53,827 bases of DNA from Micromonospora inaquosa. Its GTDB lineage: Bacteria > Actinomycetota > Actinomycetes > Mycobacteriales > Micromonosporaceae. The notes beneath the pieces were generated by a model. That model saw nothing but the letters and a program-made list of their open reading frames with translations, did no database searches and was not told where the DNA came from. Below, piece after piece: positions 44,442 through 53,587 of the stretch; within the stretch, counting starts at the first letter, position 1, and every line of letters begins with the position of its first letter. The position numbers were made by a program, and so were the translations under genes. The DNA lies in NCBI RefSeq assembly GCF_003857055.1, contig NZ_QGSZ01000130.1, forward strand, positions 1 to 53,827, written 5' to 3'.

Positions 44442-45527
44442 ATGGCAACGCTGCTCGCGATCGGCACAGCAAAGGGGTTGTTTCTCGCCACCAGCACCGA
44501 CGACCGGCGCAGTTGGGAGATCAGCGGGCCGCACTTTCCGATGACCGGTGTGTACGCGGTCGCGGTCGACACCCGTCGTTCCACCCCGCGGCTGCTCGCC
44601 GGCATGACCAGCTCACACTTCGGCCCGAGTGTCGCCACCAGCGACGACCTCGGCGCTTCCTGGGACGAGCCCGACCAGGCGCCGGTCGCGTTCCCGGCCG
44701 ACACCGGCGTCTCCCTCGGGCGGGTCTGGCAGTTGATGCCGGCCGGCCCCGACGAGCCGGACGTGGTCTGGGCCGGCACCGAGCCCTCGGCCCTGTTCAA
44801 GTCGACCGACGGTGGCCGCAGCTTCGAGCTGGTCCGTTCCCTCTGGGATCACCCGCACCGCCCCCAGTGGGAGGCCGGCTTCGGCGGTCAGGCCGTGCAC
44901 ACCGTGCTGCCCCACCCGCGTGACCCGGCTCGGCTGCTGGTCGCCATGTCCACCGGCGGGGTCTACCGCTCGGAGGACGCCGGGGCGACGTGGGCGCCGG
45001 GCAACACCGGCATCCGCGCCTACTTCATGCCCGACGAGTGGCCGGAGTTCGGCCAGTGCGTGCACAAGGTCGCCCGGGACGCCGGCAACCCCGAGCGGCT
45101 GTACGCGCAGAACCACCACGGTGTCTACCGCTCCGATGACGACGGCCGCACCTGGTCCTCGATCGCCGATGGGCTGCCCAGTGACTTCGGCTTCCCGATG
45201 GTGGCCCACCCCGGGCGCGGCGGCATGGTGTGGACCTTCCCGTTGGTGGCCGACGGTGAGCGGTTCCCGACCGACCACCGCTGCCGGGTGTTCCGTTCCG
45301 CCGACGCAGGCGGCAAGTGGGAGCCGCTCTCGGTGGGGCTGCCCGAGGGGCCGTTCTATCCGGCGGTGCTGCGGGACGCGATGTGCGCCGACGACGCCAG
45401 CCCCGGCGGGGTCTACTTCGGCACCCGATCCGGTTCGGTCTTCGCCAGCCGCGACGAGGGTGACTCCTGGTCGGTGGTCGCGGCGCACCTGCCCGACGTG
45501 CTCTGCGTTCGCGCCGCGGCGGTCTGA
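44442..45527 (+). CDS. BNR/sialidase-like beta-propeller protein
   Basis: A 361-aa protein built of repeated blades with Asp-box motifs (for example STDGGRSFELV, SEDAGATWAP, SDDDGRTWSS, SADAGGKWEPL, SRDEGDSWSVV). These make a WD40-like or VPS10-like propeller rather than a true sialidase, since the catalytic Arg triad and Tyr are not apparent. No signal peptide is visible, so it is probably cytoplasmic. A MoaD-like gene starts 2 nt after the stop. Confidence 0.88.
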   Translation: MATLLAIGTAKGLFLATSTDDRRSWEISGPHFPMTGVYAVAVDTRRSTPRLLAGMTSSHFGPSVATSDDLGASWDEPDQAPVAFPADTGVSLGRVWQLMPAGPDEPDVVWAGTEPSALFKSTDGGRSFELVRSLWDHPHRPQWEAGFGGQAVHTVLPHPRDPARLLVAMSTGGVYRSEDAGATWAPGNTGIRAYFMPDEWPEFGQCVHKVARDAGNPERLYAQNHHGVYRSDDDGRTWSSIADGLPSDFGFPMVAHPGRGGMVWTFPLVADGERFPTDHRCRVFRSADAGGKWEPLSVGLPEGPFYPAVLRDAMCADDASPGGVYFGTRSGSVFASRDEGDSWSVVAAHLPDVLCVRAAAV

Positions 45528-45529
45528 GC

Positions 45530-45805
45530 GTGGTCACCGTGCTGCTGCCCGGCCCGCTGCGCGGCGAGGCCGGGGGCGCGAGTCGGCTGAACGTCACCGC
45601 CGCCGGGACGCTGCGGGCGGTCCTCGACGAGATGGCCGTCGCGCATCCCCGGCTGGCGCGGCGCATCCGCGATGAGCGCGGCGAGCTGCGCCGCTACGTC
45701 AACGTCTTCGTCGACGGGGAAGACTGCCGGCACTCCGGGGGTCTGGCCACTCCGGTCCGCGACGGCGCGGAGGTGCAGGTGTTGCCCTCGGTGGCGGGCG
45801 GCTGA
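45530..45805 (+). CDS. MoaD/ThiS-family ubiquitin-like protein
   Basis: A 91-aa beta-grasp protein with the order beta-beta-alpha-beta and the end QVLPSVAGG. The C-terminal Gly-Gly is the site of adenylation and thiocarboxylation in MoaD and ThiS. No moaE, moeB, thiG or other sulfur-carrier partner lies nearby, so its role is probably outside molybdopterin synthesis. The GTG start 2 nt after the propeller gene stop implies coupling. Confidence 0.9.
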   Translation: MVTVLLPGPLRGEAGGASRLNVTAAGTLRAVLDEMAVAHPRLARRIRDERGELRRYVNVFVDGEDCRHSGGLATPVRDGAEVQVLPSVAGG

Positions 45806-45967
45806 CCGGCCGCCACCGAGAGGGCCTTCGAGTCGAATGTCCAGTTTTCGGGGGTGACCGGCGCCACTGCCAGGCGTCCCGCCGACGGAATAGTTGCGTC
45901 GTCAAATAAGTTGTGAGCTGCGTCCGGGTACCACGACGGCACCCGGTTGACACGCGAGGAGCTGGTC

Positions 45968-47110
45968 ATGCAGTTCGGAATCTTCACCGTCGGTGACGTC
46001 ACGGTCGATCCGACCACCGGTCGGGAGCCGACCGAGCATGAGCGGATCAAGGCGATGGTCGCGATCGCGTTGAAGGCCGAGGAGGTCGGTCTGGACGTCT
46101 TCGCCACCGGCGAGCACCACAACCCGCCGTTCGTGCCGTCGTCACCGACCACCATGCTCGGCTACATCGCGGCGCGTACCGAGCGGCTGCTGCTGTCCAC
46201 CGCCACCACGCTGATCACCACCAACGACCCGGTGAAGATCGCCGAGGACTACGCGATGCTCCAGCACCTCTCCGGCGGCCGGGTGGACCTCATGATGGGC
46301 CGCGGCAACACCGGCCCGGTCTATCCGTGGTTCGGCAAGGACATCCGCGCCGGCATCCCCCTGGCCATCGAGAACTACGACCTGCTGCACCGGCTGTGGC
46401 GCGAGGACGTGGTCGACTGGAAGGGCAAGTACCGCACCCCGTTGCAGTCCTTCACCTCGACGCCGCGCCCGCTCGACGGCGTGCCCCCGTTCGTCTGGCA
46501 CGGATCGATCCGCAGCCCGGAGATCGCCGAGCAGGCCGCGTACTACGGCGACGGCTTCTTCGCCAACCACATCTTCTGGCCCAAGGAGCACACCCAGCGG
46601 ATGATCGCGCTCTACCGCCAGCGGTACGCGCACTACGGCCACGGCTCTGCCGACCAGGCGATCGTCGGCCTCGGCGGGCAGGTGTTCATGCGCCGCAACT
46701 CGCAGGACGCGGTCCGGGAGTTCCGGCCCTACTTCGACAACGCACCGGTCTACGGGCACGGGCCGTCGCTGGAGGAGTTCACCCGGGAGACCCCGCTGAC
46801 CGTGGGCAGCCCGCAGCAGGTCATCGACCGCACCCTGGGCTTCCGGGAGTACGTCGGTGACTACCAGCGGCAACTGTTCCTGATGGACCACGCAGGGCTG
46901 CCGCTCAAGACCGTGCTGGAGCAGCTCGACCTGCTCGGCGAGGAGGTCGTGCCGGTGCTGCGCAAGGAGTTCGACGCGCTGCGCCCGGCGCACGTGCCGG
47001 CGGCGCCGACCCACGCCTCGCTGGTCGCCGCCGCGGGCGGCGCCAAGGACAGCACCGTGCACGCCGTCGACGACGTGACGGGCAAGGCGCCGGAGGGGGC
47101 GACCCGATGA
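45968..47110 (+). CDS. LLM-class flavin-dependent oxidoreductase
   Basis: A 380-aa luciferase-like TIM-barrel enzyme using reduced FMN. Landmarks are MQFGIFTVGD, the FATGEHHNPPFVPSSP strand-loop and GGRVDLMMGRGNTGPVYPWFG, as in the FMN-dependent CE1758-type subgroup. GAGGAG precedes the ATG at 45968; an ATG-like start 21 nt upstream is less well placed. It overlaps the next gene, an FMN reductase, by ATGA, and the pair likely forms a two-component monooxygenase. Substrate unknown. Confidence 0.9.
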   Translation: MQFGIFTVGDVTVDPTTGREPTEHERIKAMVAIALKAEEVGLDVFATGEHHNPPFVPSSPTTMLGYIAARTERLLLSTATTLITTNDPVKIAEDYAMLQHLSGGRVDLMMGRGNTGPVYPWFGKDIRAGIPLAIENYDLLHRLWREDVVDWKGKYRTPLQSFTSTPRPLDGVPPFVWHGSIRSPEIAEQAAYYGDGFFANHIFWPKEHTQRMIALYRQRYAHYGHGSADQAIVGLGGQVFMRRNSQDAVREFRPYFDNAPVYGHGPSLEEFTRETPLTVGSPQQVIDRTLGFREYVGDYQRQLFLMDHAGLPLKTVLEQLDLLGEEVVPVLRKEFDALRPAHVPAAPTHASLVAAAGGAKDSTVHAVDDVTGKAPEGATR

Positions 47111-47742
47111 CCCGCCGCACCCTGGCCGTGATCTCGGCGGGGCTGAGCCAGCCCTCGTCGACCCGGCTGCTCGCCGACCAGCTCGCCGCGGCTACCCGCG
47201 ACGAGTTGGTCCGGCGCGGCTCCGACGTGCAGCTGCACGTCGTCGACCTGCGGGAGTACGCCCACGACGTGGTGAACAACATGCTCACCGGGTTCGCGCC
47301 GGCAGCGTTGCGCGAGGTCATCGACACGGTGACCGGGGCGGACGGCATCATCGCCGTCACCCCGATCTTCAGCGCCTCGTACAACGGGCTGTTCAAGTCC
47401 TTCTTCGACGTGTTGGATTCCGAGTCGCTGATCGACCGGCCGGTGCTGATCGGTGCCACCGGCGGCACCGCCCGGCACTCGCTGGCACTGGAGCACGCCG
47501 TCCGCCCGATGTTCGCCTACCTCCGGTCGGTGGTGGTCCCGACCGCGGTCTTCGCCGCACCGGAAGACTGGGCGGACGGCACCGCCGACGGCGCGTTGCG
47601 TGCTCGGATCCTGCGCGCCGCCGGTGAGCTGGCCGACCAGATCGAGCGTCGGCCGCCGGCCACCGGGCCGGCCGACCCGTTCGCCCTCACCACCGACTTC
47701 CTGCAGATGCTCGGCCGAGGTGACGGCCCGCCGGTCAGCTGA
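47107..47742 (+). CDS. NAD(P)H-dependent FMN reductase
   Basis: A 211-aa flavodoxin-fold reductase of the CE1759-type. The flavin phosphate loop is ISAGLSQPSSTRLLADQL, and the second flavin-binding segment is GIIAVTPIFSASYNGLFKSFFD. It would supply reduced flavin to the luciferase-like oxygenase whose gene it overlaps (ATGA). The stop overlaps the end of the convergent universal stress gene by 8 bp. Confidence 0.9.
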   Translation: MTRRTLAVISAGLSQPSSTRLLADQLAAATRDELVRRGSDVQLHVVDLREYAHDVVNNMLTGFAPAALREVIDTVTGADGIIAVTPIFSASYNGLFKSFFDVLDSESLIDRPVLIGATGGTARHSLALEHAVRPMFAYLRSVVVPTAVFAAPEDWADGTADGALRARILRAAGELADQIERRPPATGPADPFALTTDFLQMLGRGDGPPVS

Positions 47743-48607
47743 CCGGGCGGGCGACCAGCACCGGGCAGTGCGCGTGCTGGATCGCCGCCTGACTGACCGA
47801 CCCGAGCAGCAGACCGGCGAACCCGGCCCGGCCCCGGGTGCCCACGACCAGCAGCGCCGCCGCGCCGCTGGCCTCGATGAGCCCCTGGGCCGCGCCGGCC
47901 GCCCGGACCGGATGCTCCCGCACCACCAGGTCGGGGTGCTCGGCGCGCACCGCGCCGGAGGCGTCGGCCAACAGCCGCACCGCCTCGGCCTGGGACGCGG
48001 CCTGCGACTCCTCGATCTCCTCCGGCACCGCCCGGTCCCCCTCCGGAGGATCGATGTGCACCAGCACCAGCGGCACGTCCCGCAGCGCCGCCTCGTCGGC
48101 GCCGAAGCCCACGGCCAGTCGGGACGACTCGGACCCGTCGACGCCGACCAGCACCGGGCCGTCCACCGGGATCGGCTGCTCGTCCGGGCGGACCACCAGC
48201 ACCGGGCAGTGCGCGTGCGCGGCCACCTGCGCGCCGACCGAGCCGAGGAGCAGCCCGGCGAACCCGCCCAGGCCACGGCTGCCCACCACGACCAGCTCGG
48301 CCCGGTGAGACTCCTCGATCAGGGTGGCACCGGGGCCACCGGCGACCTGACGCCCCTCGACGGCGAGGCCCGGCCACCGCTCGGTCAGCTCGGCCGCCGT
48401 GCGCTCCAACATCTTCTGCCCCTCCTCGGAGGGCACCGGCACCCCGATCTCGTACGGGTTGAGCGGCACGCCGTAGCCGAACGGATGCAGGTATCCGTGC
48501 ACCAGGAGCAACGGTCGGGACCGGCGCAGCGCGGCCCGGGCCGCGTGCTCGGCGGCGACGAGGCTGGACGGCGATCCGTCCACGCCCACCACGACAGGTC
48601 GGTTCAT
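47735..48607 (-). CDS. tandem universal stress protein
   Basis: A 290-aa protein with two USP domains (~1-140 and ~150-290). Each starts with VVVGVDGS/VLVGVDGS and ends in the ATP-binding GSRGLGGFAGLLLGSV and GTRGRAGFAGLLLGSV patterns (G-2x-G-9x-G-S type), followed by HCPVLV. Such ATP-binding USPs accompany dormancy and hypoxia responses in actinobacteria. ATG start at 48607 with GGGAG upstream. Confidence 0.95.
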   Translation of the reverse strand: MNRPVVVGVDGSPSSLVAAEHAARAALRRSRPLLLVHGYLHPFGYGVPLNPYEIGVPVPSEEGQKMLERTAAELTERWPGLAVEGRQVAGGPGATLIEESHRAELVVVGSRGLGGFAGLLLGSVGAQVAAHAHCPVLVVRPDEQPIPVDGPVLVGVDGSESSRLAVGFGADEAALRDVPLVLVHIDPPEGDRAVPEEIEESQAASQAEAVRLLADASGAVRAEHPDLVVREHPVRAAGAAQGLIEASGAAALLVVGTRGRAGFAGLLLGSVSQAAIQHAHCPVLVARPVS

Positions 48608-48741
48608 CGGCGCTCCCTGGGTCGGTCAGGTCATTGTCGACCGCCCGACCGCGCTGGCGGGGCCGGACGCGCCGGCCCCGGCGTTACCGGCTGAGTCGGC
48701 GTCCCTCTTTTTCCGACAGCCCCGTTGCGTACCCTCGTCCG

Positions 48742-49242
48742 GTGACTTCCGATCTGCGGTTGCGGCCGGTCCTGGAGGACGACCTCGTCGAGTTCTTCCT
48801 GTTCCAGCAGGACCCGGAGGCCAACCGGATGGCCGCCTTCGGCCCCAAGGACCCCACGGACCGTCGCGAGTTCGCCCAGCACTGGGCCCGGGTGCTCACC
48901 AAGCCGGCGAACCGGGTCCGCACCGTCGAGGTCGACGGCGAGGTGGTCGGCTACGTGAGCGCCTTCCCGGTCGATGACCAGACCGAGGTCAGCTACTGGA
49001 TCGACCCGGAACGCTGGGGCCGGGGCCACGCCACGGCGGCCCTGGCCGCCCTGCTGCGCGAGCTGCCCCGGCCGGTGCACGCCCGCGCCGCCAAGGACAA
49101 CGCCGCCTCCCTCGCGGTGCTCCGCAAGTGCGGGTTCGTGGTGGTCGGTGAAGACTCGGGGTACGCGAACGGCCGCGGCGAAGACGTCGAGGAGTGGCTG
49201 CTGGAGCTGCCCGCCGACGGCCCTGACCTGGGCGGGCACTAG
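48742..49242 (+). CDS. GNAT acetyltransferase, RimJ-like
   Basis: A 166-aa acetyltransferase opening with LRLRPVLEDDLVEFFLFQ. Motif A appears as VSYWIDPERWGRGHATAALAALL, and KDNAASLAVLRKCGFVVVGED is the family's conserved C-terminal part. GTG at 48742 is taken as start. The acceptor is unknown. The next gene begins 9 nt after its stop and is likely co-transcribed. Confidence 0.88.
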   Translation: MTSDLRLRPVLEDDLVEFFLFQQDPEANRMAAFGPKDPTDRREFAQHWARVLTKPANRVRTVEVDGEVVGYVSAFPVDDQTEVSYWIDPERWGRGHATAALAALLRELPRPVHARAAKDNAASLAVLRKCGFVVVGEDSGYANGRGEDVEEWLLELPADGPDLGGH

Positions 49243-49251
49243 TCTCGCGGA

Positions 49252-49893
49252 GTGAATTGGTTGGATCTCGTCGGCTGGGCCGGCTCCGCGGTGCTGGTCT
49301 GGTCGCTGCTGCAGTCGCGGGTTCTGCGACTTCGGGCGCTCAACCTCGTCGGCAGCGTCGTGCTGATCGGCTACAACGCCGCGATCGGGGTCTGGCCCAT
49401 GGTCGGGCTCAACGTCGTGCTCGCGGCGATCAACATCTGGTACCTGCGCGGGATGCTCGTCACCCGGCACGACGAGAAGACCTACCAGGTGGTGGAGGTC
49501 GGTGTCGGCGACCAGTTCCTCGCGCACACGCTGCGGCTGCACGCCGCCGACATCGCCCGGTTCAACCCCGACTTCCACTGGGATCCGGACGCGTCGGGGT
49601 GTTCGGCGTTCCTCGTGGTCACGGCCGACGAGGTGGTCGGTGTGGTGCTGTCGCACGCCGAGGCGCCCGGCGTCGCCCAGATCGACCTGGACTATGTGAC
49701 CCCGAAGTTCCGTGACTTCACCCCGGGCGAGTTCGTCTACCGGCGCAGCCACCTGTTCACCGAACGCGGCTTCCACCGGGTGGTCAGCCCGCCCCGGATG
49801 ATCGCCCCCTACTACCACCGGCTCGGCTTCCGCCCGGAGGGCGACTCGTACGTCCTCGACCTCCCGGCGTCATCCACGCCCCCGTCCGCCTAG
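49252..49893 (+). CDS. YgjV-like membrane domain fused to GNAT-like domain
   Basis: A 213-aa protein. Residues 1-~66 hold three hydrophobic helices of the Imp-YgjV type (LVGWAGSAVLVWSLLQS, ALNLVGSVVLIGYNAAIG, VGLNVVLAAINIWYLRG). The rest is soluble and ends with features of a GNAT core (FLVVTADEVVGVVLS, LDYVTPKFRDFTPGEFVY, APYYHRLGFRPEGDSYVLDL), though the RxxGxG motif is not evident. It thus looks like a membrane-tethered, possibly inactive, acetyltransferase fold. Function unknown; GTG start at 49252. Confidence 0.78.
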   Translation: MNWLDLVGWAGSAVLVWSLLQSRVLRLRALNLVGSVVLIGYNAAIGVWPMVGLNVVLAAINIWYLRGMLVTRHDEKTYQVVEVGVGDQFLAHTLRLHAADIARFNPDFHWDPDASGCSAFLVVTADEVVGVVLSHAEAPGVAQIDLDYVTPKFRDFTPGEFVYRRSHLFTERGFHRVVSPPRMIAPYYHRLGFRPEGDSYVLDLPASSTPPSA

Positions 49894-49966
49894 CGTCACC
49901 GCTGCCCCCGTCGGCGTAGCGTCACCGCCGCCCGATTCGGCGTAGCGTCGCCTGGGCAGGATTCGG
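49889..49966. repeat. three degenerate 26-bp tandem repeats
   Basis: Units starting cctagcgtcaccgc, cgtagcgtcaccgc and cgtagcgtcgcctg occupy 49889-49914, 49915-49940 and 49941-49966, each ending in tcgg. A weaker copy seems to lie in the last codons of the upstream gene. The array begins at that gene's stop codon, so its C-terminal tail may derive from repeat expansion. Confidence 0.6.
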
Positions 49967-50072
49967 CCGGCACCGGACGGGGCAATGACAACGCCTACGC
50001 CGGGCGGGCTCGCCGACCGGCGGGGGCCGCGGGTAGCGGCCGGTGCCACCACCACGAGGGAGCGAACCGGGC

Positions 50073-51404
50073 GTGCAGAGCTACGGGAGCCAACTGGCCC
50101 TGGTCGGAGTCCTGGTCGTGATCAACGCGCTCTTCGCGGGCAGCGAGATGGCGTTGGTGTCGCTGCGGGACAGCCAGATCCAGCGGCTGGAGCGCACCAG
50201 CCGGGCCGGGCGGGTGCTGGCCCGCCTCGCCAAGGACCCGAACCGCTTCCTGGCCACCATTCAGATCGGCATCACCCTCGCCGGGTTCCTGGCCTCCGCC
50301 GCCGCGGCGGTCTCCCTGGCCAAACCCCTGGTGCCGCTGCTCGGGGTGTTCGGCGGCGCCGCCGAGACGGTGGCGATCGTGGCGGTCACCCTCGCGCTGA
50401 CCTTCGTCACCCTGGTCTTCGGCGAGCTGGCGCCCAAACGGATCGCCATGCAGTCCGCCGAGCGGTGGGCGCTGCTGGTGGCCCGCCCACTGGACCTGCT
50501 CGCCACCTTCACCCGGCCGGCCGTCTGGGCGCTCGGCGCCACCAGCGACGTGGTGGTCCGCCTGGTCGGGCTCAACCCCAAACACCAGCCGGAGGAGATT
50601 GGCCCGGACGAGCTGCGCGACATCGTCGCCGGCAACCACGGTTTCACCAAGGAACAGCGCACCATCATCGCGGGCGCGGTGGAGATCGCCGACCGACGGT
50701 TGCGGGCTGTCCTCGTACCCCGGTTGCAGGTCTTCACGCTCGACAGCGGAACCACCGCGGAGGCCGCGCGGCTCGTGCTGGCCGCCACCGGGCACTCCCG
50801 GGCTCCGGTCGTGCGCCACGGCGGCCTGGACGACACGGCCGGAGTGATCCACCTGCGTGACCTGGTGGGCGTGCCCGACGACCGCCCGGTCGACGAGATC
50901 GCCCGACCGCCGATGCTGCTGCCGGACTCGCTACCGGTGGTGGACGCGCTGCGTCAGTTCAAGGCCGAGCGTCAACACATCGCGCTCGTCGTGGACGAGC
51001 GCGGCGCTGTCGACGGCATCGTGACGCTGGAGGACATCCTGGAGGAGATCGTCGGCGAGATCTACGACGAGACCGACCGGGACGGCTACTCGGTACGCCG
51101 CGACCCCGATGGCGCGCTGCTGCTGCCCGGCACCTTCCCGGTGCACGACCTTCCGGACATCGGCGTGGAGCTGCCGTCGCGACCGGCCGGCGACTACACC
51201 ACCGTCGCCGGGCTGGTGCTGGCCCGGCTCGGGCACATCCCCACCGTCGCCGGGGAGGACGTCACGCTGGACGGCTGGGTGCTGGTCGTGGCCGGCATCG
51301 ACCACCGGGCGATCACCGAGGTACGGCTCAGCCGGGTGCCTGACGAAGCCGACGTCGACACCGACCAGGCCGCCGAGCCGGTGCTGGACGAGGCCCGCAG
51401 TTGA
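50073..51404 (+). CDS. CNNM/HlyC-CorC family membrane protein with CBS domains
   Basis: A 443-aa protein. An N-terminal CNNM transmembrane domain (about residues 1-195, four hydrophobic segments, with NALFAGSEMALVSL) is followed by a CBS pair (~210-330, VLVPRLQVFTLDSG and IALVVDERGAVDGIVTLEDILEEIVGEI) and a C-terminal CorC/HlyC domain (~345-430). Relatives export Mg2+ or regulate ion balance; hemolysin is a historical label. GTG at 50073 follows GAGGGAG. Confidence 0.93.
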   Translation: MQSYGSQLALVGVLVVINALFAGSEMALVSLRDSQIQRLERTSRAGRVLARLAKDPNRFLATIQIGITLAGFLASAAAAVSLAKPLVPLLGVFGGAAETVAIVAVTLALTFVTLVFGELAPKRIAMQSAERWALLVARPLDLLATFTRPAVWALGATSDVVVRLVGLNPKHQPEEIGPDELRDIVAGNHGFTKEQRTIIAGAVEIADRRLRAVLVPRLQVFTLDSGTTAEAARLVLAATGHSRAPVVRHGGLDDTAGVIHLRDLVGVPDDRPVDEIARPPMLLPDSLPVVDALRQFKAERQHIALVVDERGAVDGIVTLEDILEEIVGEIYDETDRDGYSVRRDPDGALLLPGTFPVHDLPDIGVELPSRPAGDYTTVAGLVLARLGHIPTVAGEDVTLDGWVLVVAGIDHRAITEVRLSRVPDEADVDTDQAAEPVLDEARS

Positions 51405-51426
51405 CCTGCCCACCGAACGTCGACGC

Positions 51427-51816
51427 TCAGGCGGGCGAGAGGTTCTGCAGCCGGACCTGACCGCGGGCCACCAGCCGCTCATCGGCGTCGGTGATCTCCA
51501 CCTGCCAGAGCTGCTGGCTGCGGCCCCGGTGCACCGGAGTGCCGACGGCGGTCAGCTCGCCGTCGCGGACGGCCCGCAGGAAGTCGGTCTGGTTCGACAC
51601 CCCGACCACAGTGCCCCGGTCGGCCAGCCAGAGGGCACCGCCCACGCTGGCCGCGGACTCCACGACCGCGCAGTACACCCCGCCGTGCTGGATGCCGAAC
51701 GGCTGGTGCAGCTCCGGGCGGACCTGCCAGCTGATGACCACCCGGTCGGCGCTCGCCTCCTCGAACGTGAGGCCGAGCAGGGCGACCAAACCGCCCGTCA
51801 GATCCGGAATCTCCAT
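51427..51816 (-). CDS. PaaI-type hotdog-fold thioesterase
   Basis: A 129-aa single-hotdog thioesterase hydrolysing acyl-CoA, probably of small aromatic or isoprenoid type. The catalytic segment is LHQPFGIQHGGVYCAVVESAASV, with the HGG and acidic residue of the family, and the late strand VGTPVHRGRSQQLWQVEI. GAGGAGGG upstream selects the ATG at 51816. Convergent with the CNNM gene, which ends 22 nt away. Confidence 0.9.
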   Translation of the reverse strand: MEIPDLTGGLVALLGLTFEEASADRVVISWQVRPELHQPFGIQHGGVYCAVVESAASVGGALWLADRGTVVGVSNQTDFLRAVRDGELTAVGTPVHRGRSQQLWQVEITDADERLVARGQVRLQNLSPA

Positions 51817-51910
51817 GGCAAAGCCCTCCTCGATCAACGGGGCGCAAGCCTAGCCGGGGCGAGTTGCGCGAAACCCGGTACGGGTCCGTGCCGACGATGG
51901 GGGAGAATCG

Positions 51911-53209
51911 GTGACCGTGACCGACAGCAGCCTCCCGCCCCCCGGGCGGGCCTCCCTGACCGATGACCTGCTCTGGCGTGGCCTGATCCAGGACTCGACC
52001 GGCCTCGACGAGCTGCGCGAGCTGCTCGACGGTGGGAGTGCCGCCACCTATTACGTGGGCTTCGACCCCACCGCGCCGAGCCTGCACGTCGGCAACCTGA
52101 TGCAGGTCCTCATGGCCCGCCGGCTGCAACTCGCCGGCCACCGCCCGTTGCTGCTGGTCGGCGGCGCGACCGGGCAGATCGGCGACCCGAAGGAGAGCGC
52201 CGAGCGGGCGCTCAACCCGACCGACGTGATCGCCGGCTGGGTCGAGCGGATCCGCGAGCAGCTCGCGCCCTTCGTGTCGTACACCGGCGACAACGCGGCG
52301 CAGTTGGTCAACAACCTGGACTGGACCGGCGAGATGTCGATCGTCGAGTTCCTCCGCGACGTCGGCAAACACTTCCCGGTGAACAAGATGCTCGCGCGGG
52401 AGGTGGTGCGGGCCCGGCTGGAGACCGGCATCAGCTTCACCGAGTTCAGCTACCAGCTGTTGCAGGCAAACGACTTCTTCGAGCTGCACCGGCGGCACGG
52501 CTGTCAGCTCCAGTTCGGTGGCTCCGACCAGTGGGGCAACATCACCGCCGGCGTCGACTACGTCCGACGGCGGGGCGCGGGGCCCGTGCAGGCGTTCACC
52601 ACGCCCCTGGTCACCAAGGCCGACGGTACGAAGTTCGGCAAGAGCGAGGGCGGCGCGGTCTGGCTCGACCCGACGATGACCAGCCCGTACGCGTTCTACC
52701 AGTTCTGGCTCAACGTCGAGGACCAGGAGGTCGACCGCTACCTGCGGTACTTCAGCTTCCGGACCCGTGACGAGCTGGAGGAGCTGGCGAAGGCTACCGC
52801 TGAACGGCCGGCGGCCCGGCTGGCCCAGCGGGCGCTCGCCGAGGAGCTGACCACGTTGGTGCACGGCGCCGACGAGACCCGACAGGCGATCGCTGCCAGC
52901 CAGGCGCTCTTCGGCCGTGGCTCATTGGACGACCTGTCGCCGGAGACCCTGCGCGCGGCGCTGACCGAGGCAGGTCTCGTACGCCTCTCCGGTGAACTGC
53001 CGGATGTGGCGGGTCTGCTGCGGGACTCGGGGCTGGTGAATGGCCTCAAGGAGGCCCGTCGGGTGATCGCCGAGGGCGGCGCCTACGTCAACAACAACCG
53101 GGTGACCGCTGTGGACGCCGAGGTCTCGCCGGCCGATCTGCTGCATGGGCGATACCTGGTACTGCGCCGGGGGAAGCGTTCGTTCGCCGGCGTTGAGCTG
53201 GGCGAATAG
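51911..53209 (+). CDS. tyrS: tyrosyl-tRNA synthetase
   Basis: A 432-aa class I synthetase. The HIGH motif appears as PSLHVGN, the KMSKS loop as KFGKSEGG, and the Tyr-binding helix as SYQLLQANDFFELHRRHGCQLQFGGSDQWGN. A C-terminal S4-like RNA-binding domain (~360-420, with LKEARRVIAEGGAYVNNNRV) is complete. The GTG start at 51911 has only a weak upstream purine tract (GGGGGAGAATCG). A strong terminator follows, separating it from the rrn region. Confidence 0.96.
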   Translation: MTVTDSSLPPPGRASLTDDLLWRGLIQDSTGLDELRELLDGGSAATYYVGFDPTAPSLHVGNLMQVLMARRLQLAGHRPLLLVGGATGQIGDPKESAERALNPTDVIAGWVERIREQLAPFVSYTGDNAAQLVNNLDWTGEMSIVEFLRDVGKHFPVNKMLAREVVRARLETGISFTEFSYQLLQANDFFELHRRHGCQLQFGGSDQWGNITAGVDYVRRRGAGPVQAFTTPLVTKADGTKFGKSEGGAVWLDPTMTSPYAFYQFWLNVEDQEVDRYLRYFSFRTRDELEELAKATAERPAARLAQRALAEELTTLVHGADETRQAIAASQALFGRGSLDDLSPETLRAALTEAGLVRLSGELPDVAGLLRDSGLVNGLKEARRVIAEGGAYVNNNRVTAVDAEVSPADLLHGRYLVLRRGKRSFAGVELGE

Positions 53210-53234
53210 TCGTCTGTCGACGATGTGACGGGGG

Positions 53235-53274
53235 ACGCGTCCGGCGGATTTGACGATCATCCCGCCGGACGCGT
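53235..53274 (+). terminator. tyrS: terminator after tyrS
   Basis: A perfect 13-bp stem (53235-53247 with 53262-53274), 14-nt loop, followed by aactttctctc, which gives a modest U-rich tail. It is 25 nt after the tyrS stop. Confidence 0.85.
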
Positions 53275-53418
53275 AACTTTCTCTCTGCCAGCGCGGAACG
53301 GACGAAACAGGCGAAAGCCTGAGACGGCCGGAGCGCCGGCCAACGGCCTGGGGGTCGGGCGGGCATGCCCACCGGAACCCCGACCGGGAGGTGCCACCAG
53401 AAACGCCGCGAGGCGGAT

Positions 53419-53447
53419 TTGGCGCGGCGAAACCGACCGGGTATGGT
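53419..53447 (+). promoter_or_regulatory. rrn promoter, upstream copy
   Basis: TTGGCG (53419-53424) and TATGGT (53442-53447) are 17 nt apart. It is weaker than the downstream promoter. Tandem promoters are usual before actinobacterial rrn operons. Confidence 0.5.
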
Positions 53448-53587
53448 TACGAACCGGCAGGGCACCGGGCGGGTCGCGGGAAATCGCGACGGCCGGCCTG
53501 CCGAATCCATGACGAGAGCGGCGCAAGCCGGTCACGACATGGTGCCCGCATTACCGAATGAAGCATGACGGACCGCGAAACATCGGT

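Noticed and set aside
53225..53568. small frames on both strands between tyrS and the window end
   Set aside because: They overlap the tyrS terminator and rrn promoters and have no ribosome-binding sites.
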